A model generated the notes under the pieces. The model saw only the letters and a list, made by a program, of their open reading frames with translations. It had not been told where the DNA came from and searched no databases. This document shows, in pieces, positions 13,101 through 26,778 of a stretch of 64,000 nucleotides of DNA. A program made the position numbers and the translations under genes. The stretch covers positions 489,001-553,000 of the forward strand of contig JAZGTH010000107.1 of assembly GCA_036877525.1 (NCBI GenBank). The letters are read 5' to 3'. Every line of letters starts with the position of its first letter. Position 1 is the stretch's first letter. Source of the stretch: Chromobotia macracanthus (lineage: Eukaryota; Chordata; Actinopteri; Cypriniformes; Botiidae).

Positions 13101-16100
13101 AAATGTTTAAACATTTTCAGCATTCTCTGATGCAACTTTATTATGCAACTGTACTGAACAATGCCCTTAACCAAAAAAGCCCATCCATCCAATTTACAAA
13201 CTCAAATCTTCAGCCAAGACGAGTAAATGTTTCAGAAGCCAGTTACCCTGTGAAGGTCTTACCCTGCAGAAATCTTGCCTGTCAGCCTTTCAAGCATGCA
13301 GATGTCGTTCCTTTGGTTGCATGCTAATACTCTATACAGTCCCCCTCAATAAATATCTCTCGTTTCCAGCTGTAATTAAGCACAGCTCGGCCACTGATCC
13401 ATTTTTCAAGGATGGCAGGAAAATTGGATGATGGAGGAGTATTTTGTCTTCCCCTGGGCACCAATATATTAATGAGGTGTGCCATGAGAGACTGCTGATC
13501 CACCAAGGAGAGTGAGAAATGACGGGAGAGGATGAAGGAGAGAGAAAGGGGATGATTTTTATTTTTCTTTAAAAGAAAAACAATGAAGCCATAGAGTGCA
13601 CCCATCTGACTATTAATGAGTATGTTTGCAGGAGAAATCTTACATGATTATGCTTAATGAGCTGACAATGTCTAAGGTCACTCAAATTGCACCTAATGCC
13701 TAAAGCTTATATGTGTTGTTTTTGCATCACTAGTGTTGGCAAATGGAATTGCAAAATTAATTGTTTTTCAACAAACAGGTAAATCAGATATTTATGACAG
13801 TTACCAGTTTTTACTAGTTATTGTTAACAATCTCCATCAAATCATTTGATGTGCACAGGTTTTTTTACCTGTGCTTTCATATTTCCTACTGAAGCTTAAA
13901 ATTTGGATCACTGAAGTACCAGGCTTTAGTTATGACACAGCCATGATTTGTTACTTGCCAGTCTGCAGCAGGTGGTATTAGAGGGACATTCTCATTTTAT
14001 AGCATTTACCTAAACGTCTGTGTAGTGCAAGATGAGTCATCAATTTTCTTGTTATGCCTTTTCCTGAACAGAAAAACATTATATTTTACATCCCTTCAGG
14101 AGTACAAACGGCCTCAAAACCAACACACACAGCCTTCACTGCTAACAATTTTAGGTTGTAAGAATGTTTCAATAAAATTTCCATTAAGTAACAAAATGAT
14201 AAAAATGTTATTTTAAAGGTCTAGGAAGGTTCAAAACATCGTTTTTTAGACATTGTAGTAACATTATTGCTTGCTTATAAAAACATTATTTAAACAATTT
14301 TGCAACAATTTTGAACACTTTTTTTTGCAACTTAAGAATAACATTTTTGATACACATTAAAAACGTTCTACTAACATTACTGCAAGAACATTTTCTGATA
14401 ACTTTGAAAGAGCTTTTAGAGAATGTCAGCCAATGTTCTGAGAATGTTCCCTGTTAGCTTTTTATTTCATTGGACCCTTAAAATTTGACTACACATTAGA
14501 CAAAGCTGACCCATTCTAAGACATGAGATCACATCCTGTTATTGTATTTGTAAATGTAGGTGCCCCTGTGGTGTCAAAATATTTGTTTCTTAAAGGATAA
14601 CTGCTCTGAAGGGCAAATGCTGTAACATTGCAGTATGCATTGCAATAGCATGCTGATATGGGTAGTCAAGTGGGCTATTGACATTGATCCTGACACTCTC
14701 AGATGCCTCCTTTAGCTTTTATCCTATTTGAGAAGAGGCTGATTAAGCTTGATTTGAAGCACAGTGAAGGGCTGATGGGAGCGAGGGGTTCAGCCAGTCT
14801 GAGTATCCCCACATGTACAGTGTTTTCTGCAGCAGAACTGTCTGCAAATAATTGGAAGGAAGTCTGAGGTATTTTGGACAGATGCTGTCGGTTGCAGTGG
14901 TCAGATCTGTGAAGACTTACTAAATACAGCGCCTCAAGGAAGTTTTCTGTCTGTAGAACAACATTGGATGGCTCATTTGGGATGGAGCCTTCAAATGCTG
15001 ATTTATTAGTCTAAATACCTCTGCATCACTCTCTTGATAGATGGAGGCTATGATAGAAGATTTGTACTACAAACCTAAAAAAATTACTAGGAAAGTTAGT
15101 TTGAAACTGTAGCTTATACAAACTACTCATAATTTTAAATAAACTACAGTTAAGATACCTTTAGGAAGAGTAGCAAGCTACATTTAAATTATTTAACGGT
15201 GTCTTTTTAAATATATAGTTATTTAATTTTTATTTTTGCAATTAGAGCAGTATTTATTCAGCACCAAAACCATTAAGATCATTATATTAAACTTTATTAT
15301 AGTTATGATAGCATTAAATACAATTCCTAACAAATTATATCATTTTAAAAATACATAATAGTGAAGTAATACTGAAAAAGATGCAGGGAATTGATTGGAG
15401 GCAATTGTTTATTTGAAACAGTTTGTTTATGAACCGTCTGAACAAAGTGATTTGTTAAGAAAAAAATAGGTTTCCCAGCACTCCCTTTAAGAATAAGATT
15501 AAAAATAAGACAGAGGACCATTTTGAAAAGCATGTTTACTAGTAATTGTTTTCTTGGCTTGCCCAGCTGTACAGCTGCACGCACAATACAAGGTGCCAGC
15601 AAAAATGTAAAGTTTTATCACTATAAACCACTATGTATTGGTGATTATATATTTAAACAAAAGGCTGTACTATTTTGTTAATGTAGTCACAGCTAGGGCA
15701 TTGTTAACTAAATGAATGGGTGTTGTGTGTCACATCATTTCTATACTGTGTATTTTACCATGACTGTATTTACAAATCAGTTTCCAGGACCAGAACTCTA
15801 TGTTTTAGAAATAATTAATTTAAATATAAATGTATTTCAAAAAATGCAAATAAAAATAGTGCATAAGTCTCTTATGCCTCTGTACACAATAAGATGCTCT
15901 CTTTACTGTTTATAATGACACTACTGTGTGTGCATGTTTTTCCCCCAGGAGCTGTGAGAGCATCCAGTATCTTCCCTATCATGAGTGTTGGACTTCTGTT
16001 CATGGGGGGTTTGTGTGTGGCTGCCAGTGAGTTTTACAGGAGTCGACACAATGTCATTCTCAGTGCCGGAATCTTCTTTGTTTCTGCTGGTAAGAATGAT

Positions 16101-17364
16101 TAAGCCTATTGCATCAACCCCAGAATTGCTCTGTCTGTTTATATTTTTTGAGTGTTTCTGAACCGCAGTCAAATGTCCCATCCAGAGGTTTTCCGAGCAG
16201 TTTCTACAGCCATTTGTTGGTTTAGAATACAGCGTGCTGAAAATGGATTAGCTCACACACAGGTTACAACGTCACTCTCCTTACACACTGCAGGTCCATG
16301 TTGACTTCACAGATTAACTCTGATTATTGACAACAGAAATAGATGGGCCAGCTAGAGCAGTGTAAACAAACAGCAGGCTAACATATTGACCCATTGCTGT
16401 AGTTCTGGCCCGGAAAAGAGTGACAGACGGGAGTCCAAACAGAACTCTGTGTTGGTCAAATATTTAGACAAAGACCCCATTAGGCGCTTATGAGCACTCA
16501 AATGAGCCAAACTCCATGTGTTACAACTGAATCATGATGAATCAATTCCCATGATCATGGTGAACGTGCTGCCAATGACTGATCATCACTTCATATTCAC
16601 AGTACACAACATACCACAATGTGCTTTGAATTGTCCCATCCTGTTGGTAATGATCTAAATATTCAATACTAAACTGGTAATTGTTTATCCTTCAATATCA
16701 TGGAAATGATAAAAAGCTAATTAAAATGTTTCAATTGTTCTTTTTATCTTTGTTCCGCATGGCTGATAAGTGATGCATTCTTGTGTAATGATACGGAATG
16801 ATGCGCCACAGCTGTGTGCTAAGCAGTACCTCTTTCTTTCTCTTCTGATTTCTCTCTCTCCTTTACACAGGTCTTAGTAACATCATTGGAATTATTGTGT
16901 ACATATCTGCCAATTCGGGTGATCCCGGCCAGAGCGACTCTAAGAAGAGCTACTCGTATGGCTGGTCTTTTTATTTTGGCGCTCTGTCCTTCATTATGGC
17001 CGAGATGGTGGGTGTGCTCGCCGTGCATATGTTCATAGAAAAGCACCGGAAGCTCCGTGCTAAGTCCCGCACTGAGCTTATCAAAAAGTCAGCCTTCAGC
17101 CGCATTCCCAGCTATCGCTATCGGTTTCGTCGACGCTCCAGCTGTCGCTCTAGTGAGCCGGCCTCGCGTGACGCTTCGCCCATGGGCAAGAGCGGGTACA
17201 CGGGCCCCGCTGCGGCAGATATCTCAATGTACACCCTGTCCAGGGATCCTTCCAAGGCTGCAATGGGTGCCTTGCTCAACTCTGAGAGGGAGTTTTTGCA
17301 GGCTCACAACTCCAACACGAAGGACTTCAAAGATGCAGCAAACAGGAGGACCACTCCGGTCTGA
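10109..17364 (+). CDS. cacng3: cacng3, voltage-dependent calcium channel gamma-3 / TARP gamma-3 (exons 2-4, 5'-partial gene)
   Basis: Coding segments are 10109-10192, 15949-16089 and 16871-17364 (84, 141 and 494 nt), all with AG/GT borders. The family is a four-helix claudin-like protein of the postsynaptic membrane that traffics AMPA receptors and slows their gating. Visible parts in order are the end of extracellular loop 1, helix 2, helix 3 (split across the exon 3/4 border), helix 4 and a cytoplasmic tail ending in TTPV, the PDZ ligand for PSD-95-type scaffolds. The tail contains SRDPSK and a GALLNSERE-like stretch, which fits gamma-3 better than gamma-2, -4 or -8. With a first exon of the usual 211 nt the protein would have 309 residues, against 315 in human as I recall it. 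Exon 1 is outside the window. Paralogue a or b cannot be decided here. Confidence 0.93.
11031..11835 (+). mobile_element. TTAA-flanked non-autonomous element with nested fish repeat
   Basis: Ends AGGAATAGTTCACC (from 11035) and GGTGAACTGTTACT (to 11831) are complementary at 12 of 14 positions, and both are flanked by TTAA (11031-11034 and 11832-11835). The subterminal TTCTGTCATT and CCCTCATG motifs are of a kind abundant in cyprinid genomes (from memory). The centre, about 11285-11395, is another known fish repeat ending CCTAGGAATCAAACCC. No transposase frame is present. Confidence 0.75.
14136..14459 (+). mobile_element. MITE copy C (ACCCAGCTAAC family), in cacng3 intron 2
   Basis: Near full length, with left end CACTGCTAAC and right end TGTTCCCTGTTAGCT. 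Same orientation as copies A and B. Confidence 0.8.
15949..16089 (+). CDS. cacng3: cacng3 exon 3
   Basis: The exon is 141 nt between TCCCCCAG and the donor GTAAGA. It encodes the end of loop 1 (AVRASSIFP), transmembrane helix 2 (SVGLLFMGGLCVAA), the short cytoplasmic turn SEFYRSRHN and the first part of helix 3 (ILSAGIFFVSAG). It ends in phase 1 within a glycine codon. The SRHNVILSAG stretch matches gamma-3 more closely than the gamma-2 form as I recall it. Confidence 0.96.
16090..16870 (+). other. cacng3: cacng3 intron 3
   Basis: This is a 781-bp intron with donor GTAAGA and a strong CT-rich acceptor tract (TTTCTCTCTCTCCTTTACACAG). No repeat or open frame of interest is seen inside it. Confidence 0.9.
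16871..17364 (+). CDS. cacng3: cacng3 exon 4 (terminal coding exon)
   Basis: The 494 coding nt run from LSNIIGIIVYISAN (end of helix 3) through the loop SGDPGQSDSKKSYSYGW, helix 4 (FYFGALSFIMAEMVGVLAVH) and the whole cytoplasmic tail, to TGA at 17362-17364. The tail shows the basic serine-rich segment RYRFRRRSSCRSSEP. In TARPs this region carries the CaMKII/PKC sites that tune membrane binding. It ends NRRTTPV. The exon is visibly richer in G+C than the flanking introns, as coding DNA usually is here. Confidence 0.97.
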
Positions 17365-19720
17365 AAGAGATGAAGATGCAGAGTCTTCACATGGTTAACT
17401 ACATATAAGCACAGAGGAAGTGCCATGGCCAAGACATTAAAACAACAGACTTGAGCTGGACCCAAGCAGGAAGAATTCACCGAAGGCCTGCAGGGCTATA
17501 ACCCTCTTTCTGTAACAGTATATATAAATATAGATGGTAATTGTTAGATCATTGGTGCTTCCGTTTAATCCTCATTTTTCAATGTTTCTGTCCTTTCACA
17601 CAGAATCGTATCAAACACCTCCCTCCCCCTAAGGGCTACTCGAGTAGAATGCTAGTCCTCTCCTCAATGTCATTTGTTTAAGTACTGCAATTGGAAATCC
17701 TGAAATGCTCATGGTAGCCCAGTAAAACTGTGAAGCCCAGAAGGGGGAGGATTGTAATGCTTTTGACAGTTGAACCGAAAGGCTGTCCCACTATTCGCCT
17801 TACGCACAGCTCAGTAGCTCATAGCTGGTGAGTGCCTCGTCACACTCACAAGATTGTATACATTGTTGGTTTCTCTCTTGGGTTGGACATTGAGCCCTCA
17901 CCTAGTGCCACTTTATCCCGCTTCACACCACCATGCTCTATCACTCCTATTCATTCCACCTGCAGGGGGCGATACTGCCACAGTCTCTATTGTTCTTTAT
18001 TCACTCCTACCACAAGCTACGTCACCAGGCTCTGCATGCTATTCATGCCAATTATTTTTTAGGTTTAGTCTCATTATTTTCATTCCAGACATCCCCTGCA
18101 TAAAAAGTTTTATAACAGGGTTTAAAAGCTTGTTATTAAATATAATATTTAAGCCCACCAAAGGTTTTGGTATTACATGTGTTTCATTGAGATTAAAAAA
18201 AAAGTTTACTGTGATTTACAATGGGATTTACAGCCTCCTCAATTAGAGGCTTGTTTCAGAAGATAATTCAAAGGCTTATTAATATGGATGTTGTTGTCGT
18301 GTACATTTTTCATCTGTCAGCAGCATAATAGCAGGTGGCTGCCAAATGTAGATTTCCTAATTGTGTATAGCTGAACTATTTTTAGAAACAAGGAGAAAAT
18401 ATTGAAAGTGTTCATACAATTACCAAAAGTTAAGCATCAAGGGTTTATAAAAACAGACAGATTGAACGTTATGGAAACGTCAATAGAGAACTGCCATGAG
18501 TGCTTCTGTTCTTTTTTAATGAATCAGAGCAGTGATAGGACCATTCACATACTGTGACTAACAAGGCTCTTATGGGCTGATGGGACTGTAGGGTCCCTGT
18601 CTTAACATAAAACAACACAAAAATAAGCTCATGAATTTCATACCTAGGTAGTGGGTGAACTCTTTAAAAATAGATGCCTTTCATTCTTAATTAATGCTAC
18701 ATCAACACTTACACAGAAAGTCAATGCAACATATAAATATATATACAATGGTTTAGTTGCTTAGTCAATCTAATCAATATCATATTAATTATTATAAACT
18801 TCAAGGGCTTTTGGTTTTCAAACAATTATACAAGGGCTTTAAAAAGAAGTTTAGCCAACATAGAAAACAACAGATTTGCCCTTAAAATAATTAATTTTGC
18901 AAAACACCTCAGCATCTAGCCATATTTATGTATGCGAAATACAGAGTCTAAATGTAATGATATAATGTATACAGTAAGTTTTTCTTCAAATCTGTATCAA
19001 TTACTAATCGCTATGTCAGTTAGGTAGAAATGGATGTAGACTCTTCAACCATGAAGTTCCACAGACATCTATAACAATGTAGTTTTTCAGAAATTCCCCT
19101 CATTTCAGAACCCCTAAGAACTGACATGCATGTACTTTAGCCTTCAAACTCATGCAAGCCAGTCTCTCATCTCCAGTTTTATTTATTCAGCTTACAAAAG
19201 TCGTGATATTGATCAGCCGCCTCACTGGGAATATAACTGTAAATGTTGCCTTTTGTTCGGTTACACTTCATGTTGTGAAGTTGTGCTGTTCTGGGTCTAA
19301 AACTAAATGTTCCATATTTGAAGGAGTTTGCCACCGGAGCACAGTGCTCCTGTGCTCAGTTGAACAGTTCTACCCTTCAAGCTGCTCTCAGAGCACCTAG
19401 TGCCTGTCTCTTCTGCCTCCTCTGAGCGCCCATCTTCGGGCTCTCTTTTGCTTGCTTGCTTCTTCATTTTCATCACAGCCTTGCATCAGCTCCTCTTTAC
19501 CAGGACTGTTACTGCTCAGCCAATCACATTCTTAGAATCTTAGGCCCTGTCACTCACCACTTAGGCCTGCAACATTGTGTACGTGACCTCTCAACAAAAA
19601 CAGCAGTTTCAGCTTGATACATGCTGTAGAAAAAAGCACACCTTTTAAATACAGTAGTTTACATCTATAAAGATGATAGTTAGCAAGATACTTAAAAATT
19701 TAGAAAAATAAAGTCAGTTT
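17365..19720 (+). other. cacng3: cacng3 3' untranslated region (end uncertain)
   Basis: The sequence after the stop codon has no coding potential. The first clear AATAAA I find downstream is at 19707-19712, followed by GT/T-rich DNA, so the 3'UTR could reach about 19.7 kb. A shorter transcript ending at a variant signal is equally possible. The boundary is inference only. Confidence 0.4.
19707..19712 (+). terminator. cacng3: candidate polyadenylation signal for cacng3
   Basis: An AATAAA hexamer about 2.34 kb after the cacng3 stop codon, followed by TGTCTTTGTCTGTAC within 50 bases, a reasonable GU-rich downstream element. Confidence 0.35.
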
Positions 19721-22700
19721 TAAGAATGCCAACAATGCATGTCTTTGTCTGTACTTCTTCTCAGAATGTTTGCAAACGGACTGCCACATTTAGAGGAATG
19801 CAAGATTCTGTAACAAAGACAGTGATGAATCACTAAAAAACTAAACATTAGTATCAACAATTTAACATATCCACCATTTGTTTAATGGAAGCATAAGTCA
19901 ACATGAAATGAAAAGCGTCCCTATTTACTTTCTTAATATGTTCCTGGACTTATTGTGAATGATTCACTGGTATACATTAGTATAACAATAGCTACTGCTC
20001 TACAGCTTACTAAATACTGTCTTGGCTGACATGTCCAAGCTCACATATTTTTTAATCCCTCCTCTCGAACTCCCCTGTTATATAGAGACTAAATTTAACG
20101 GTCCACACATTTCACAATGGATAAAATCAAATTCCACTCTACAATTTGTGTCACATTAAAAATCCTTTTTCTCCTCAGAAATGTCATATTATGAAAGTAA
20201 AATAGGTTCAATGCCATTTCATGTTGACTGTAAAGAATAATGGTACACCCTCTAAATGTGTTTGCAAAACAATGATATCCCAAAACTCACATGACGTTCA
20301 ACTATTAAGCCAACATCTACCATCATCAAGAGAGCAATGACAGGTTTATGTGCCAACATTCACACTAAATGCCCAATCTTCACAGAGCAGGAGATTTCTC
20401 CACTCTGCAATTTCTGGAAAAACACTTGAAACAATTTCTCAGAACAGCTATTCATCATCTCACATGGAGGTAAAAAGCTTCAAGACTTTAGAAACATTTA
20501 GGTGACTCTGTTTCGCATACACAAGGCACAGGTAAGACATCCATCTAGCTCAAGATCTTTAAGGGCTTCTGACAAGAGGAATGAGTGAGAGCAATCTGGG
20601 CAGTTCATCAAGCCCCCGATGAAGGGCAGGGAATTTAGTATGCCAGAGAGAGCACAGCTTACCAGCAGCTTGTGCTATAAAATCAATAGGAGCTCTGTCC
20701 ATGGCATATGAGCTCCAGGCTGCACCTTTTCAGCTCCAATAGTGCAGAGATGCTTCATTTGAGCCACTGTGGGTGAGAGCTTCAGACATCAGACTGGAGC
20801 CTCTGAGGTTTGATGATGGAACCAGCAGTGGAGCACACAGGACCTCCAGACAGGTGAGGCATGTGAACGGCTACACGTCTGTGGAGATAATCATCTCACA
20901 GTTTCCAGAAGGACCCCTGGGTGTGCCACTGGCTGAATACAAATACACAGATACTTCTCTGTCAGTAAAATTACTCGAGGCAAGTGTCTCCAAAGGCTGT
21001 GTTTCGGAAAAGAAAGGCTGCGTTTCGGTTTTGGAAAAGAAAAGAGAGCTTTGGTTGGAAGGGAGGGGTGAGGGTTTCTGGCCCTGCCACACAGCCCTGA
21101 GGTCAGTCCCTCTCAGGGGTGAGCGAGGGCAACCATGCAGGTGGTATTGAGTGAGTGCCTTTTTGGAGATCAGGGGTATCTAAGTCATGGACAGAAAACA
21201 GGACAGGTTGATCGTGCAAAGATTACCAACAAAAGCATTGCTATTCCTCCTAGGCACACACACCATCTCACAGCAACCTAGCACAAGCCAGATAGCTATC
21301 ACAGAAAGGTCATGTTTTTCAAATGGTGCTGCCCTTTCTCCCTCCCTCCTCACCTGTTTACCCCGTCTGAGTCCTTTAACCTGACACCATCTACAGTTTG
21401 GAAAACAGTGCAAGTTTAAAAAAACAACATAATTTTGTGTTGTCTGAAAAAGTGGTTGTTTTGCTTCCTGAGCATGTCTGTTAAACCCGGCAAGACTGAT
21501 GGATGAAAATTAAAACAAGAGGATTTATGAAAACCTCATTTCTGTGCTGAAAAGGATGAAGGGAATTTTGGATGTGTGCATTCTAAACAGGCTTTGATGA
21601 TTCACTGGGTGAGTTATCTCCAGGAGCAAGTGCAGGCTGCAGATTGGCTCCTCTCTGCCTGAGTCTGGAGATAGTCAGCCATCCTCACCATAACAATGTT
21701 TTAATCTCTGCCTGTCAATTCCACTTCCTCTATCTTAACTCTCAGTAACTCAGCTCAAGGAGAAGAGCTAAAGGCTAGGCAATGTTGTCTATAAGTGAAA
21801 TATTTAATGCAGTCCACCAAAAACAGTTTTAAAGTCACAATTATATATTATATTATACATTAAACGTGTGAATGAATGTAGATGCAGTTTTGCTAATGTG
21901 TAGAAAGTAAACTAATCTATTTTCTGGGTTAATGATAAGGTGATGGTTAGTTTGTACAAAAAATTGTTTAAAGTTATGCAGGGAAATTTAAGTGACACCA
22001 TCCATAAACAATTGCTACTTTAATGCCAAAATGCTGTTCCCAAAGTCATTAGAATCTAACATTTGGTTTCTATTTTTTTAGTTTTTGGTTATTAGTTATT
22101 TTTTTTGGTTTCTATCTTTCTTTAGACATTTTTGCATTTACATTTAAACAATGTGAATTAGATTTTTTTGTATGATTTCACTTCCCCTCATGTTAACACA
22201 AGTGCCCTAACAGTAGATCACTGGTTTATTACCTATGTACATGTTCCAAGTTTCAGAATCAAAATATTTTAAATTACCCTGCCATAATTTTGAACAGTAT
22301 ATCTATTATTTTATCAGTTAAACTAAACTTGAAATAGTAAGTCAAAGTGTAAAATACTTTTTGTGACCACTGTTTGGTATGTATAAACATACAATACACA
22401 CACATACATATATAGTTTGTTTTGTACAACAAGACCTAGAATAGCCACAATAAATAATTTTGTTGACTCCCACAGAAATTACAATATGTCCCACATAAGC
22501 AATCATAACATTTAGGTATCTGAACATAATTCAGCTATTTTTGAGGACTTTATTTTACAACAGATTAGAGCACACTTTATCGCAGACCAGAGACAATGCA
22601 GGCTCCACCCAGCCTGACAAGATTCTAATCTGAGCTGCTGTGTCAACATTTTTAAATTACCCTCTTCTACCGATAAAACCTGTCTTATCTCCCCACCCTG

Positions 22701-24984
22701 CCCAAATATATTAATGTGAAGGGATTGAGCCTCAGTCGGGGCCCAAATCCTTCCAAACTATTTTACACAGGCCAGACAGGAGCAGGGGGATCAGATTTAC
22801 CATGACCTTCTCAATCACATCTTCAGCTTCCTCCTGTACGACAGGCCGGTGCACACAGGCAGCCAATGAACTCACTCATTGTGACTGCAGTCAGTCTATG
22901 AATAAAAGCCACCTGCTGTGATGTTGTCTTAACAGGAAATGGGAAACGGCTTAGGAATGATTTTTCAAGAGCGGAGAACCCATTATTTCAGATCGACCTC
23001 ATCATGGCCAATGGCTAAAGCTTTGACTCTGTGTTGACTTCAGAGTGACTCTTCATTTTGGTTTGACTAACTTTCAGCTGGTGTGCCGAGCCACCTTCAC
23101 TCTCCACTTTTTGTTGAGTAACACTCCAGTTCCACATGTTTTATTTTCTAATTTCTAGACTTTTATTTATTTATTCATTTTCTTTACGGCAGCAAATGTG
23201 GGAAACAGCTGAACACGAAACCATTTAAATAAGCTTCCTCTAGTACGAAGGAAACATTCAGAGCAGCTATTCATAACTACCAGAATAATTTTATTCACAC
23301 TCGGCTTGAATTGCTACAGAGGGAGATAAGGAGCAGAGGAAATGACAGAGTCAATTGGTGTAAACAGATAATGACTGAACCACTGGCTCGAGAGCCGCTT
23401 ACCGTATAGACATAGGAGCGATGTAGCGCATGCACTGACAGCACACTTACAGGGATAATAAAAAAATAACAGACAGCATGCAGTTCTCTGATTATCACCC
23501 ACATGTTGGCAACAATCGTGTCATCAGATTTATCGCACAAAGAGACAAGAACTCACTCATGTTTAAAGACTAATGCCAAAGTGTGCGCTTTTCACTCTTT
23601 CATAAACAACCGGCAAGAAACAAAAACGTGCATATGAGACACACAATTACACGGCATTCAAAGGAAACAAAGCTAATTGCTGAGTGCTGGGCGATGCATT
23701 GAGAAAAGTACATACATATTTATAAAATGGTGACGTGGGAACAAAACACCAAATTACAGAACATCTCACTTGGTGGTCAATTGAAATGCATGATGATCCT
23801 TGTGAATGACTAATTTGCCCAATTAGTTTAGACTTAATTCCAATCTTTCTCACTAGTTCACACCGTTACATTTAGATCTAATTATTTACACCAGTTTACG
23901 CACATGCTAATTGTACAATCAGATTTCAGTTTTCTAATTGTCTCATTAGAAATGTAAAACATTTGAAGTGATTGAATTGGAAAGTACTCTGGCACCAGTC
24001 ACTTTTTCTGGTTTTGACAACAAAGAGTCTGCTGAGCACTAAATGTATTCAACATCCAGAAGCCTCCAGAATTGTTCCTGACTTTTAAGTACAGTTTTCT
24101 AGGAATGCTTTGACTTCCATGAGAAGTGCTCTCTGTGGTTCGCAGCACAAGCGCCTCCATGGTTAGCAGCAGTTAATTTAGAGTGTAAGTGTTTAATCAG
24201 GGTTAAATTGTTCTTCCTTGTAATGGTTCCTGCTAGAGATAAAAGTGATTGAGCATAAAGACCTCCTTAAGTATGTGTTCATGGTTAAGCCAGTATAAAA
24301 AGATGGTAGTGACAAACTGAACTAATTTTGTTAGTTCTATGCATCTGCTGTATTTAGTGAGACAGCTATATAGCACTAAAGCACTTTTAAGTAATGTTTT
24401 ATTACAGTTTTATCATATGTTATGTGTTTCCAAAACATTCTGTGTGTAATTCTAACTATAAGGATTTGGGTCAAAAGTCCAATTACACAGTGTTTTTTCT
24501 TATTTTAGTTTATTGGATTCCAAAACCTATTTTAAGCCCTCTTAAATGTAACTTTTTAAGAACTTAAAGCATTTAAAAAATCTACAAATAACATTCAACA
24601 ATATCAACATTTCCTTTGGAATATACTCTTGTCTCATGTCACATGATTATGTCAGTGTAAGTTGACTGTAACCTCTGAAATGCTAAATAATTTATGCTAA
24701 ATAATTAATTCTACAGGCAGAATGTAAAATTCTAATTGGATACACAGAGTACAGAGTCACTCAGGTACATAAACTGCATGACCCCAAAACTTTATAGTAT
24801 TTCCAAGTCAATGAGAATTAAAAAAGTTGACAGAGCATCTGGATGAGGAAATAAAAAGGGGTTCGCATCTGTCTCCACCCAGCAGACTCACACAAGCTGC
24901 CGCCATACCATGACAGCTGACAGAGACACCTGGGCTTGTTACCCTGCTGTGTGCACAGGGCTCAGATACCTCACAAGGTAAAGA

Positions 24985-25001
24985 GTGTGTGTGTGTGTGT
25001 G
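24985..25001 (+). repeat. (GT)n microsatellite
   Basis: Seventeen bases of alternating G and T. Confidence 0.9.
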
Positions 25002-25117
25002 AGACTGACTGCATAGATGCATGAGGACATATGTACATATATATTGCTCATAGGTTTATGGGTGCCCGACTAGAGAGTTTTACAGTGGGCTAATTCTCCT
25101 CCAATCTGTGCTTTTTG

Positions 25118-25157
25118 CACACACACACACACACATACACACACACACACACACACA
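25118..25157 (+). repeat. (CA)n microsatellite
   Basis: 40 bases of CA repeats with one T interruption. Confidence 0.95.
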
Positions 25158-26778
25158 ATCACTCATCCTGCTCCCCACTGCTCTCAGTGATCCCATTTAA
25201 CAAGGTTTATTGGGCTGTATAAACAAGTGAAGGTCTCTCTCTCGGAAAGAAAACCCAACTGCTAACATCTGGCTGGCTCTCTCCCAAACGCCAGGGGAGT
25301 GACGCCCATTTACTTTGATATCCCAATTAGCATGTTCTCAGGTGCTTTTAAAGTTTCTTGAACCAACTGAATTGCTGTCAAACCACTAAACAAACGACAG
25401 ATAAGTCCAAGCCATCGCAAACCACAAATCCATTCCACTTGAGATTCAAACCCACTGTGAGATGCCACCCAAAAACCCATCACTACAGGATACAGAGGGA
25501 TCCCCAAAGACTGAGAACAAATTTAAGTATTTTTAGATGCCAAGACAAGCCATTTACAATATACAATTATTTCAGTCATAACAACACATGAAACAGTATA
25601 TACAACTGTTCTTTTGATATAAGTACTAATAAAGATGAACAGGCCAAGACTACAGCGTCATATGTTTGCCACACAAACTAAATAAAGTATTTAACAGCCT
25701 GTGTCATGGTGAGTTAGATGCTGTAATTTGTTTTTCTACTTAAAATTCATCAGCCTTCTGAGACGGTGGCCTTGTCCAAGGCTGTTAGCAATGTCTCAAA
25801 ATCTCAAGAGCATGATGACAAGATTTAGATTCCAAATATAAAACAAATGAACGTGCCAGAAACAACTATTTACATAACTTTCACAACACCAACAAGAAGC
25901 AGATTTTTATTTCTACAAACACAAGCAAAATTATCCCCAGGGTGCAAATTACAGAAGGTTTGGGATGTTACAATAACATCACTTTAGGTTCATGTTTCAG
26001 CATGTATACAGTTTTATAGCAGATCACCAACAAACAGATTTTTTAAAGGTTTTTAACATGTTAAGCTAAATGTGTTAGAGGCACCAAAACACAATTTGGG
26101 TTGTGTAAGACCTTAAGAGATGAAAATTATCTATGAAAAATCCTTTAAATTAATTTATCTCTCAGAAAGTCATTTTATAATTTGCACACTGAATACCCCC
26201 ACTCATGTATGTTTAGCAGATATGCCAACCAACCTACAGGGCAAATTTTGTGTTGGCAAAAGGTCACAGCAAAACCAGGTCATGCCAAAGCATGGTTCCA
26301 TAAGTTCTGTTATGTGTTGAATATGCTGTCACTTATCCTGGCATATCATCTATTCTTTAACAGGCCAAAACGGGGCCAGGCCCCTCCAACACTATCCTCC
26401 ACATATTCCAGCTTCTCTCTTATGGGTCCCCAACGTCCCTGAGGAATGTGACACTGACACACATGATTCACCATATTGGTTAACATCAGCTGCCAACACA
26501 CATAACACACTGCAATGAATCAGAGGTATATTTCATCCCACTCAGCTATAAAGAGCTTGAAGGCATCCACACTTACTGGGCTGTGTATGAATATATATGA
26601 GACCCCTCATGGCTTATCTTGTCAAGTTTGTCACAAACATATTTATCAAGGTGTGATAAAGTACAGGACTACACCCCATGTCTGAACGTTATCCTGCATT
26701 ACCACTTTTCAGACTAGATAAGACAGTGCGATAAAAAAGCTCAGGATTCATATTTTTAAATACACAAGTTGAAATCTC

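Larger units (their letters stand above)
10193..15948 (+). other. cacng3: cacng3 intron 2
   Basis: This is a 5.76 kb intron with donor GTAAGT and acceptor TCCCCCAG. It contains a TTAA-flanked 805-bp element at 11031-11835 with an older fish repeat nested inside, and a copy of the ACCCAGCTAAC MITE at 14136-14459. The rest is AT-rich with no supportable gene. The open frames near 10424 (minus) and 11487 (plus) have no recognisable domain or splice context. Confidence 0.85.
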
